Part shown: positions 1 through 5,124 of the stretch, piece by piece | How positions within the stretch are numbered: the first letter of the stretch is position 1 | Layout: each line of letters opens with the position of its first letter | DNA from: an uncultured Christensenellaceae bacterium | GTDB taxonomy: Bacteria > Bacillota > Clostridia > Christensenellales > UBA1242 | DNA: 5,124 bases | Assembly (NCBI GenBank): GCA_949902685.1 | Contig: CATLDS010000055.1 | Location: 1-5,124 of the forward strand | Reading direction: 5' to 3' | Program-made: the position numbers and the translations under genes | Notes under the pieces: model-generated | What the model was told of the DNA's origin: nothing | The model's input: the letters and a program-made list of their open reading frames with translations, nothing else | The model's database searches: none

Positions 1-61
1 CTAAGTCAATTCCACAACTTGGCTTTTGTGCTTATGGCTGTAATAATCATGAAAGAGGAGT

Positions 62-787
62 TTATGCCAGAGCCCCTTTGCTCTTGCTATCATATAATAA
101 TATAGGTTTGCCATGACTAGGACTTTCCGCCAGCCTTACATTCCTAGGTATGTAACTGTCATACACCTTTGCTCCAAAATACTTTTTTATTTCATTGGAC
201 ACTTGAGTTACTAAATTGCTTCTGTTATCTTTCATGGTTAACAATACACCTTCAATCTCTATGTCTGGGTTTAATATTTTTTTAATCAATCGTACAGTGT
301 TCATAAGTTGTCCTAAACCAACCAAAGCAAAATATTCACACTGTATTGGAATAATAATCGAATTTGTAGCCGTCAAAGCATTGACCGTCAACAATCCAAG
401 TGATGGTGGACAATCTATAAATATAAAATCATATTTATCTTTAACTTCGTTTAGCGCCTCTTTTAATATTTTCTCTCTATTGTCAACATAAACTAAATCA
501 ACCTCTGCGCCTGCTAAATCAACAGTTGAAGGTATTACATCTAAATTTTTCTGTACCGACGGATATATAGCATCTTTAACCGGTATCTCACCTAGCAATA
601 CTTCATAAATTGACTCTTTACCTTTTTCTAATTCGACTCCTAGACTAGAACCAGCATTTCCTTGAGGATCCATATCCAATAATAAAACCTTTTTACCCGC
701 ATTAGCAACATAAGATGCCAAATTTACACAAGTAGTAGTTTTGCCAACTCCACCCTTTTGATTTGTGACTGAAATTATCTTTCCCAT
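62..787 (-). CDS. soj: ParA-family ATPase Soj (chromosome partitioning), short C-terminus
   Basis: This is a cytoplasmic Walker-type ATPase of 241 residues. In this family it binds DNA nonspecifically as an ATP dimer, works with ParB/Spo0J in origin segregation and modulates DnaA. Visible motifs are the deviant Walker A KGGVGKTT (11-18, signature K11, catalytic K16), Walker A' with D40 in DMDPQGN (38-44), Walker B FIDCPPSLG (123-131), and R189, at the position of a DNA-binding arginine in Bacillus subtilis Soj. IPRNVRLAESPSHGKPI (213-229) is also typical. The start is the ATG at 787-785, preceded by AGGAGG with a 4-base spacer. Two oddities are seen. The protein stops right after KSKGALA, while B. 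subtilis Soj (253 aa) continues about 12 residues into a final helix. The usual ALEGL motif reads ALVGL (V156). No parB start lies in the remaining 61 bases. The ParA/Soj family call is secure; whether the shortened form is fully active is unknown. Confidence 0.95.
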   Translation of the reverse strand: MGKIISVTNQKGGVGKTTTCVNLASYVANAGKKVLLLDMDPQGNAGSSLGVELEKGKESIYEVLLGEIPVKDAIYPSVQKNLDVIPSTVDLAGAEVDLVYVDNREKILKEALNEVKDKYDFIFIDCPPSLGLLTVNALTATNSIIIPIQCEYFALVGLGQLMNTVRLIKKILNPDIEIEGVLLTMKDNRSNLVTQVSNEIKKYFGAKVYDSYIPRNVRLAESPSHGKPILLYDSKSKGALA

Positions 788-791
788 ACAG

Positions 792-797
792 CCTCCT
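792..797 (-). promoter_or_regulatory. Ribosome binding site of soj
   Basis: AGGAGG on the minus strand, 4 bases before the ATG at 787-785, fixes the soj start and matches the family N-terminus (MGKIISVTNQKGG). It shows that this organism uses Shine-Dalgarno initiation, which matters for judging mnmE and mnmG. Confidence 0.85.
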
Positions 798-823
798 AAA
801 AATTAAAACATTCTAATACTTTC

Positions 824-852
824 ATAATATAACTTTTAGATAAATATTGCAA
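824..852 (-). promoter_or_regulatory. Candidate SigA-type promoter of soj
   Basis: On the minus strand, a -35-like TTGCAA (852-847, 4/6) is separated by 17 bases from TATTAT (829-824, 5/6). Transcription would start near 817 and give a leader of about 30 bases containing the AGGAGG site. A competing perfect TATAAT lies at 872-867, but its 17-base-spaced -35 (AAAATG) is poor. The region is so AT-rich that chance matches are likely, so the assignment is tentative. Confidence 0.4.
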
Positions 853-919
853 ATAAATATAAATATATTATAAAAATTTAATAAATTTTCATTTTAAACT
901 AATTATTTTCAAAAATCCA

Positions 920-948
920 TTGATTTTATTGTTTCAAAATGCTATAAT
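920..948 (+). promoter_or_regulatory. Extended -10 promoter of the tRNA-Arg gene
   Basis: A -35 TTGATT (920-925, 4/6) and a perfect TATAAT (943-948) are 17 bases apart. TG at 940-941 gives the full extended -10 motif TGCTATAAT. Transcription is predicted to start at about G955, leaving a 13-base 5' leader for RNase P before the mature tRNA at 968. It diverges from the soj promoter. Confidence 0.75.
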
Positions 949-967
949 AACCTAGCAAATTAGTCAT

Positions 968-1044
968 GCGTTCATAGCTCAGCTGGATAGAGCGTTGGTC
1001 TACGGAACCAAAGGTCGGGGGTTCGAATCCCTCTGGACGCACCA
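968..1044 (+). tRNA. trnR: tRNA-Arg (anticodon ACG)
   Basis: A complete cloverleaf folds by eye. The acceptor stem is GCGTTCA/TGGACGC (968-974 with 1034-1040, one G-T pair). The D stem is GCTC/GAGC (977-980, 990-993). The anticodon stem is TTGGT/ACCAA (995-999, 1007-1011) around loop CTACGGA, with anticodon ACG at 1002-1004. The variable loop is AGGTC, the T stem is GGGGG/CCCTC with loop TTCGAAT (1022-1028), the discriminator is A1041, and CCA is encoded at 1042-1044. A20 (987) and C35 (1003) are known arginine identity elements. A34 is normally deaminated to inosine by TadA, so that the tRNA reads CGU, CGC and CGA. It is a single-gene unit with its own promoter and terminator. No copy of its 3' end was seen downstream, so there is no sign that it serves as an integration site here. 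Confidence 0.97.
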
Positions 1045-1051
1045 TATCGTG

Positions 1052-1080
1052 ACCAAATCATAAGTTTGATTTGGTTTTTT
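1052..1080 (+). terminator. Intrinsic terminator of the tRNA-Arg unit
   Basis: A perfect 9-bp stem, ACCAAATCA (1052-1060) with TGATTTGGT (1067-1075), encloses the 6-base loop TAAGTT. It is followed directly by a T run (1075-1080). It lies 7 bases after the encoded CCA. On the opposite strand the stem is not followed by a T run, so it should work only in the plus direction. Confidence 0.9.
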
Positions 1081-1203
1081 ATTACTAGCGCCTGCTAAAA
1101 ACTATCCATTTTTAACATTATTACATTTACCCTCTAATTGAACCAAATATAGCATGTAGATACACATAACATTTTCAATAAGACAACACACAATATAAAA
1201 TAC

Positions 1204-1232
1204 TTGACATTACACCCCTAGATTATTATCAT
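1204..1232 (+). promoter_or_regulatory. Near-consensus SigA-type promoter of the hydrolase gene
   Basis: A perfect -35 TTGACA (1204-1209), a 17-base spacer and TATCAT (1227-1232, 5/6) predict transcription from about 1239. The resulting leader is about 34 bases and carries GAGGT at 1265-1269. Unlike the tRNA, mnmE and mnmG promoters it has no TG extension. It is the best -35 in the window, suggesting fair constitutive expression. Confidence 0.75.
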
Positions 1233-1272
1233 ACCAATAGTTATAAAACTTGTTTATGAGTAGTGAGGTTAT

Positions 1273-2049
1273 ATGAAAGAATTATATCTTGATAATTCAC
1301 CTATCGCGTATTATATTGATGATACAGCAGGTAAAGATTGGCTTGTTTTTGTCCATGCAGCCTTTGTAGACCATAGAATGTTTCAAAAACAATTTGAGTA
1401 TTTCGCGGGTAAATATAATTTGCTCGCTATAGACATTTTAGGACATGGCAATTCAATCAAAGCCAAAAGAGGCGATTCTATTGAAAACATGTCGAACTGG
1501 ATTAACCAAATATTTGAAAAGCACCATATCCCTAGAGCTCATTTCGTTGGAGTTTCGTTAGGCACTGTCTTTATACAAGATTTTGCCAATAAATATTTAG
1601 ACAAAGTAATATCTCTCGCTTGTTTCGGCGGATATGATATTGATAATTTTGATCCAAAAAAACAGCAAGGCAATTCTAAAGAACAAATGAAAATGATGCT
1701 AAAAGCCATGTTTTCTATAAAATGGTTCGCTAAAGCAAACAAAAAAATTTCAGCTTACACTACAGAGGCGCAAGAGGAATTTTACAAGTTAAACTTACAG
1801 TTCAAGAAAAAATCTTTTATATATCTAGCAAAATTAAAAAATCTTATAAATAAATTCCCAAACAAACAAAGACAATATAAATTATTAGTTGGTTGTGGAG
1901 AACACGATCTCCCTATGGAAATTGATATAGTTAATGAATGGGCAGAGCGCGAACATTGTGCTAAGGTGATCTTTCAAGGCGCAGGACATTGCGTAAACAT
2001 GGACACACCAAAAGAATTCAATGCTTGTCTAGAAAAATTTTTGGGATAA
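1273..2049 (+). CDS. Alpha/beta-hydrolase fold protein, substrate unknown
   Basis: This is a 258-residue protein of the size of a single-domain alpha/beta hydrolase. The catalytic triad is readable: nucleophile S95 in the elbow GVSLG (93-97), acid D212 in GCGEHDLP (207-214), and base H239 in GAGHCVN (236-242). HAAF (28-31) occupies the oxyanion-loop position, where HG is more usual, and DILGHGNS (54-61) is the typical segment after strand 4. The lysine-rich, helical-looking stretch of about residues 127-200 should be the cap that sets substrate choice. There is no signal peptide or membrane segment, so it is probably cytoplasmic. The ATG is fixed by an in-frame TGA at 1264-1266 and by GAGG (1265-1268) 4 bases ahead, the same spacing as in soj. 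It has its own promoter and no convincing terminator before mnmE 56 bases on. Esterase, lactonase or thioesterase activity are all possible; the sequence does not choose between them. Confidence 0.88.
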   Translation: MKELYLDNSPIAYYIDDTAGKDWLVFVHAAFVDHRMFQKQFEYFAGKYNLLAIDILGHGNSIKAKRGDSIENMSNWINQIFEKHHIPRAHFVGVSLGTVFIQDFANKYLDKVISLACFGGYDIDNFDPKKQQGNSKEQMKMMLKAMFSIKWFAKANKKISAYTTEAQEEFYKLNLQFKKKSFIYLAKLKNLINKFPNKQRQYKLLVGCGEHDLPMEIDIVNEWAEREHCAKVIFQGAGHCVNMDTPKEFNACLEKFLG

Positions 2050-2070
2050 ATATTTTGATAAAATTTATAC

Positions 2071-2099
2071 TTGATTTATTTGTTTTTTCATGCTAAAAT
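2071..2099 (+). promoter_or_regulatory. Extended -10 promoter directly abutting the mnmE start codon
   Basis: A -35 TTGATT (2071-2076, identical to the tRNA-Arg -35), a 17-base spacer and TAAAAT (2094-2099, 5/6) with TG at 2091-2092 give TGCTAAAAT. Counting six bases from the end of the -10 puts +1 exactly on A2106, the first base of the mnmE ATG, so the transcript would be leaderless. The region is AT-rich, but the combined match of spacing, -35 and TG extension is specific. Confidence 0.65.
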
Positions 2100-2105
2100 T
2101 TTGTA

Positions 2106-3407
2106 ATGAGTACAATTGTTGCATTGGCAACTCCAGCAGGAAATAGTGGAGTAGCAGTAATAAGAATTAGCGGTGAAAAATCTAAGACAATTCTGCAAAA
2201 ACTTATCAAAGAAGATTTAGATTTTGAGCCTAGAAAAATGTATCTAAAGAATGTATATGTAGGCGAAATAGTAGATACTGCTCTCGTTGTTTTTTTCAGC
2301 ACTCCTAACAGTTTCACCGGTGAAGATGTCGTTGAAATTCAATCTCATGGAGGTTATCTGTTAGCGCAAAAAATAATAGATGAAGCAATTTCTCATGGCG
2401 CTACTATGGCTACACCAGGTGAATTTAGTAAACGCGCATTCATTAACGGAAAACTATCCATTGATCAGGCTGAAGGAATTATGGATTTAATCAATGCAGA
2501 AAGTGAACTTCAAGCGCGTTTAGGCAGTTCTTTAATGCAAGGTCAATTAAAAGAAAACATCAATAAAATACAACTTGCATTAACCGAAATTTTAGCAGAA
2601 ATCGAAGCCAAACTTGACTATCCAGAATACGAATACACCACCGCTGAAACATCTAATATATTAGAAACTTTAAAAGACATTAGAACCAAATTAACATCTT
2701 TAATAGACAGCAGTAAAAATGGTAGTGTAATAAAAAATGGCATAAAAGTTGCAATTGTTGGAGCACCTAATGTTGGTAAATCTAGCTTATTGAATGCTTT
2801 GACCAAATCTCAAAAAGCCATCGTTACAAACATTGCAGGAACTACAAGAGATATTATCGAGGCAGATTATGAATACAAGGGCATAATATTTAAACTTTAT
2901 GACACTGCAGGAATTCATGAGAGTGATGACGAGGTAGAAAAGATAGGCATCTCTCGTGCTAAACAGGCATTAAAAGACTGTGACCTCGTATTGCTCGTTA
3001 GCGATGAAAACAATATTTGTGATATAATTACTGACAAGCCTTCTATTAAGATTTTCAATAAGAGTGACCTTTTAAATAAAAAATACACTCAATCTTCAAA
3101 TTATATTTACGTTAGCACCAAGACCAATGAAAATATAGAAAATCTAAAAGAAGTCATATTCAATAAAACAATAACTTTTGACATAAAATCAAATCAATTA
3201 TATATCACCAACACACGACATATCGAATGTGTCAAAAATTGCATCTCGCGACTAGAGAGTGTCATATCTACATTTTCAACTTCTACAATGGATATTATAT
3301 CTAATGAAATAAAATCAGCCTGGAGTTACTTGGGAGAAATCACTGGAACAACCAGCAATGAAACAATCATAGATAAAATTTTCTCTAAGTTCTGTCTTGG
3401 AAAATAA
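2106..3407 (+). CDS. mnmE: tRNA modification GTPase MnmE (TrmE)
   Basis: With MnmG, this protein adds the aminomethyl or carboxymethylaminomethyl group to C5 of wobble U34, using GTP and a tetrahydrofolate one-carbon donor. Domains in order are the N-terminal TrmE domain (about 1-117, starting TIVALATP and including GEFSKRAF), a helical domain, the inserted Ras-like G domain (about 215-370), and the C-terminal helices ending FCLGK (429-433), the conserved terminal signature with C430. G motifs are G1 GAPNVGKSS (219-227, K+-coordinating N222), G2/K-loop GTTRD (245-249), G3 DTAG (266-269) and G4 NKSD (318-321). E278 sits at the position of the Escherichia coli catalytic E282. The length of 433 is about 20 short of the usual ~455, largely from a tighter segment between G3 and G4; nothing essential is lost. 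No Shine-Dalgarno precedes the ATG, and TAA at 2094-2096 blocks any earlier start. It is probably leaderless and transcribed separately from mnmG. Confidence 0.97.
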   Translation: MSTIVALATPAGNSGVAVIRISGEKSKTILQKLIKEDLDFEPRKMYLKNVYVGEIVDTALVVFFSTPNSFTGEDVVEIQSHGGYLLAQKIIDEAISHGATMATPGEFSKRAFINGKLSIDQAEGIMDLINAESELQARLGSSLMQGQLKENINKIQLALTEILAEIEAKLDYPEYEYTTAETSNILETLKDIRTKLTSLIDSSKNGSVIKNGIKVAIVGAPNVGKSSLLNALTKSQKAIVTNIAGTTRDIIEADYEYKGIIFKLYDTAGIHESDDEVEKIGISRAKQALKDCDLVLLVSDENNICDIITDKPSIKIFNKSDLLNKKYTQSSNYIYVSTKTNENIENLKEVIFNKTITFDIKSNQLYITNTRHIECVKNCISRLESVISTFSTSTMDIISNEIKSAWSYLGEITGTTSNETIIDKIFSKFCLGK

Positions 3408-3470
3408 TTTTTTATTATTGTTCACATAAAAATATTCTGTCATAATTTCAAAACACTAAATCAATTAAGT

Positions 3471-3500
3471 TATAGATAAGTCAAAGACGATATGTCTATA
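3471..3500 (+). repeat. Imperfect inverted repeat in the mnmE-mnmG gap
   Basis: TATAGA (3471-3476) can pair with TCTATA (3495-3500), extended by a T-G and an A-T pair. A small inner GTC/GAC (3480-3482, 3486-3488) is also self-complementary. No T run follows directly, so it is not a standard terminator. It lies 20 bases upstream of the mnmG -35 and could be an operator-like site, or chance in very AT-rich DNA. The rest of the 149-base gap (3408-3556) shows only an all-AT 6-bp hairpin just after the mnmE stop (3403-3419) without a T tail, so mnmE has no clear terminator. Confidence 0.3.
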
Positions 3501-3520
3501 AAAATATTTGATTTTTTGCA

Positions 3521-3549
3521 TTGTAAAAATAAATATTATATGTTATAAT
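3521..3549 (+). promoter_or_regulatory. Extended -10 promoter directly abutting the mnmG start codon
   Basis: A -35 TTGTAA (3521-3526, 4/6), a 17-base spacer and a perfect TATAAT (3544-3549) with TG at 3541-3542 give the full extended -10 TGTTATAAT. Seven bases separate the -10 from the ATG at 3557, so the nearest purine start is A3557 itself. This repeats the mnmE arrangement and predicts a leaderless mRNA. Confidence 0.7.
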
Positions 3550-3556
3550 ATTTACT

Positions 3557-5124
3557 ATGATAAAAAATGCGGTGGAGAGTTATGATGCAATAGTTATAGG
3601 CAGTGGACATGCTGGTAGTGAGGCATGTCTTGCTCTTTCGCGCTTAGGGAAAAAGACACTTCTCACAACTCTCAATCTCGACAGTATAGCATTTCTTGCA
3701 TGTAACCCCTCAATTGGCGGTACAGCAAAAGGTCAGTTAGCGAAAGAAGTAGACGCTCTCGGCGGTGAAATGGGAGTGAATGCAGATAAGTCCCTTCTCC
3801 AACTTCGACTTTTAAACTCTGGCAAAGGCCCAGCTGTACAATCATTGCGTGCACAAGTTGATAAAGTAGTGTATCACACCGAAATGAAACACACTATTGA
3901 AAAACAAGAAAATTTAGATGTTTTGCAATGTGAAGTGTCTAATATTTTAGTAGAGAACAATAAGGTTGTTGGAATTAAAACCAGCATGGGAGAAATCTTT
4001 TCTTGTTCTGCTATTGTGGTCGCTACAGGTGTATACTTGAATAGCAAAATTATTATAGGAGATTATGAAAAATTCACAGGGCCGAATGGTTACGAACCAA
4101 GTACTCTCCTTACTAAGTCTTTGTTGGATATGGGTATAGAGATTAGAAGGTTTAAAACAGGTACTCCAGCACGAGTGGATGGCAAATCTATAGATTTTGC
4201 TCAGTTTGAAATTCAGCCGGGCGATGACCTTAATGAAAGTTTTTCATACCTTTCTAAAAAAATTAAAACCAATCATAACTGTTACCTTGGTTACACTTCA
4301 ACCGCTATGCACGATTACATTCGTGAAAATATTTCTCGAGCGCCTATGTATTCTGGTGCAATTAAAGGTATAGGCCCTAGATATTGTCCTAGTATCGAAG
4401 ATAAAATTATGCGTTTTAGTGATAAAGAACGTCATCAATTATTCTTAGAGCCAGAGAGTGCCAGTACGGACGAAGTATATGTGCAGGGTATTTCTAGTAG
4501 TATGCCATGTGATGTACAACGTAAAATGTACCGCTTAATTCCCGGATTTGAGAACGTCGACATCATGCGCTTTGCATATGCTATAGAATATGATTGTATC
4601 AATGCCACTGAACTTAAAAATAATCTAGAGAGTAAGAAAATACATGGACTTTTCTTCGCAGGACAGATTAACGGCACTAGCGGATATGAAGAGGCTGCCG
4701 CACAAGGAATTATGGCAGGTATTAATGCTGAACGTTATATAGATGATATGACACCTTTTGTTTTGGGACGAGATCAAGCATATATAGGTGTATTAATAGA
4801 CGATTTAACCACTAAAGACATTATAGAGCCATATCGAATGATGACGAGCCGAGCAGAATATAGACTCACCGTTCGTCAGGACAATTGTGATTTACGTTTG
4901 ACTCAATTAGGTAGAGACATTGGATTGGTTGACGATAAGAGATATAGACTATACAGAAAGAAACTAAAACAAATTGACATAGTAAACACTGCTTTAAATT
5001 CGATGAAAAATCCGTCTCAACTGTCAATCTTATTCAATTCAAAAAATGAAAATCTACCAAAATCAGGTTTAACATTGAGAGAATGTATCAAACGTAATAA
5101 TATTAACATCTATGATATATGTAA
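3557..5124 (+). CDS. mnmG: tRNA uridine-5-carboxymethylaminomethyl modification enzyme MnmG (GidA), 3' end cut by window
   Basis: This is the FAD-dependent partner of MnmE in wobble U34 modification. It is open for 522 codons to the window edge; the family is about 625-630 residues, so about 100 C-terminal residues, which contact MnmE and tRNA, lie outside. Visible are the dinucleotide-binding GSGHAGSEA (15-23), CNPSIGG (49-55; C49 is at the position of E. coli C47), DALGGEMG (66-73), VVATGVYLN (154-162), FKTGTPAR (199-206), GPRYCPSIEDKI (273-284) with the catalytic C277, the FAD-contacting GQINGTSGYEE (369-379) and TSRAEYRL (430-437). The ATG at 3557 has no Shine-Dalgarno. A TAA at 3530-3532 is in frame upstream, with no ATG, GTG or TTG between, so no earlier start exists. 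GTG at 3572 is a less likely alternative. Residue 16 is Ser where E. coli has Gly. Expression appears independent of mnmE, from a leaderless transcript. Confidence 0.97.
   Translation, partial: MIKNAVESYDAIVIGSGHAGSEACLALSRLGKKTLLTTLNLDSIAFLACNPSIGGTAKGQLAKEVDALGGEMGVNADKSLLQLRLLNSGKGPAVQSLRAQVDKVVYHTEMKHTIEKQENLDVLQCEVSNILVENNKVVGIKTSMGEIFSCSAIVVATGVYLNSKIIIGDYEKFTGPNGYEPSTLLTKSLLDMGIEIRRFKTGTPARVDGKSIDFAQFEIQPGDDLNESFSYLSKKIKTNHNCYLGYTSTAMHDYIRENISRAPMYSGAIKGIGPRYCPSIEDKIMRFSDKERHQLFLEPESASTDEVYVQGISSSMPCDVQRKMYRLIPGFENVDIMRFAYAIEYDCINATELKNNLESKKIHGLFFAGQINGTSGYEEAAAQGIMAGINAERYIDDMTPFVLGRDQAYIGVLIDDLTTKDIIEPYRMMTSRAEYRLTVRQDNCDLRLTQLGRDIGLVDDKRYRLYRKKLKQIDIVNTALNSMKNPSQLSILFNSKNENLPKSGLTLRECIKRNNINIYDIC

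Noticed and set aside
50..105. AAAGAGGAG followed closely by ATG at 64-66 on the plus strand, like a ribosome site and start
   Set aside because: The frame reads only 13 codons before TAG at 103-105 and lies antisense to the soj 3' end; there is no recognisable product.
930..936. TGTTTCA, the left half of a parS site (TGTTTCACGTGAAACA), near soj
   Set aside because: The right half is absent (AAATGCTAT follows), so it is only a 7-base chance match in the tRNA promoter spacer.
507..1099. 12-base direct repeat GCGCCTGCTAAA at 507-518 (inside soj) and 1088-1099 (after the tRNA terminator)
   Set aside because: About one exact 12-mer repeat is expected by chance in a window this size. The flanks differ, and the pair does not bracket a mobile element.
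1138..1166. TTGAAC with 17 bases to TACACA as an extra upstream promoter for the hydrolase
   Set aside because: The -10 matches only 3 of 6 positions, and a far better promoter is at 1204-1232.
1539..1742. Antisense open frame within the hydrolase (and similar ones within soj, mnmE and mnmG)
   Set aside because: They lie wholly opposite well-supported genes, have no family motifs and are explained as reading-frame shadows.
2046..2069. AT-only hairpin after the hydrolase stop as a possible terminator
   Set aside because: The stem is only A-T pairs interrupted by a 2-base bulge and has no adjacent T run, so it is too weak to call.
3418..3426. TTGTTCACA, similar to a DnaA box (TTATCCACA)
   Set aside because: It has two mismatches, is a single occurrence, and has no cluster or unwinding element around it.
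3570..3592. GGTGGAG followed by ATGATG at 3582 inside the mnmG 5' end, resembling an internal start
   Set aside because: It is out of frame with mnmG and reaches TAG after three codons. The family N-terminus is in the frame of ATG 3557.

Overview
The window reads as ordinary chromosome from a low-GC bacterium (roughly one third G+C by eye), probably a Bacillota lineage. Evidence for this is the Soj-type ParA, the wording of the MnmG and MnmE motifs, and SigA-like promoters. The genus cannot be named. The three stop codons seen are all TAA, and tryptophan is encoded by TGG with no in-frame TGA, so the standard code applies. A Soj/ParA gene close to mnmE and mnmG recalls the oriC-proximal cluster of many bacteria (parB-soj-rsmG-mnmG-mnmE), but here the cluster is rearranged. 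soj points away from mnmE/mnmG, a tRNA gene and an alpha/beta hydrolase lie between them, mnmE and mnmG each have their own promoter, and no parB start follows soj in the 61 bases available.

Layout: soj runs on the minus strand (62-787) and ends about 12 residues earlier than the usual family length. An AT-rich divergent spacer (788-967) holds promoters for soj (minus) and for tRNA-Arg(ACG) (plus, 968-1044, CCA encoded). A clear intrinsic terminator follows the tRNA. A gene-free stretch (1081-1203) shows nothing recognisable. Then come a near-consensus promoter and an alpha/beta-hydrolase gene (1273-2049), mnmE (2106-3407), a 149-base AT-rich gap, and mnmG (3557 to the window end, 5' 522 codons only).

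Functionally, MnmE (a GTPase) and MnmG (an FAD enzyme) form the complex that installs the (carboxymethyl)aminomethyl group on wobble U34 of several tRNAs. Soj is a chromosome-segregation and replication-control ATPase. The hydrolase has an intact catalytic triad but no assignable substrate.

The most interesting signal is regulatory. mnmE and mnmG both appear to be leaderless. In each, an extended -10 promoter (TGn plus a TATAAT-like box, with a 17-base spacer to a -35) sits so close that the predicted transcription start falls on or within a base of the ATG. Neither has a Shine-Dalgarno sequence, and in-frame stops upstream exclude earlier starts. The neighbouring soj and hydrolase genes have normal Shine-Dalgarno sequences (GAGG exactly 4 bases before the ATG in both), so the organism uses both modes. 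No CRISPR array, insertion sequence, prophage gene, riboswitch or obvious novel multi-gene system was found.
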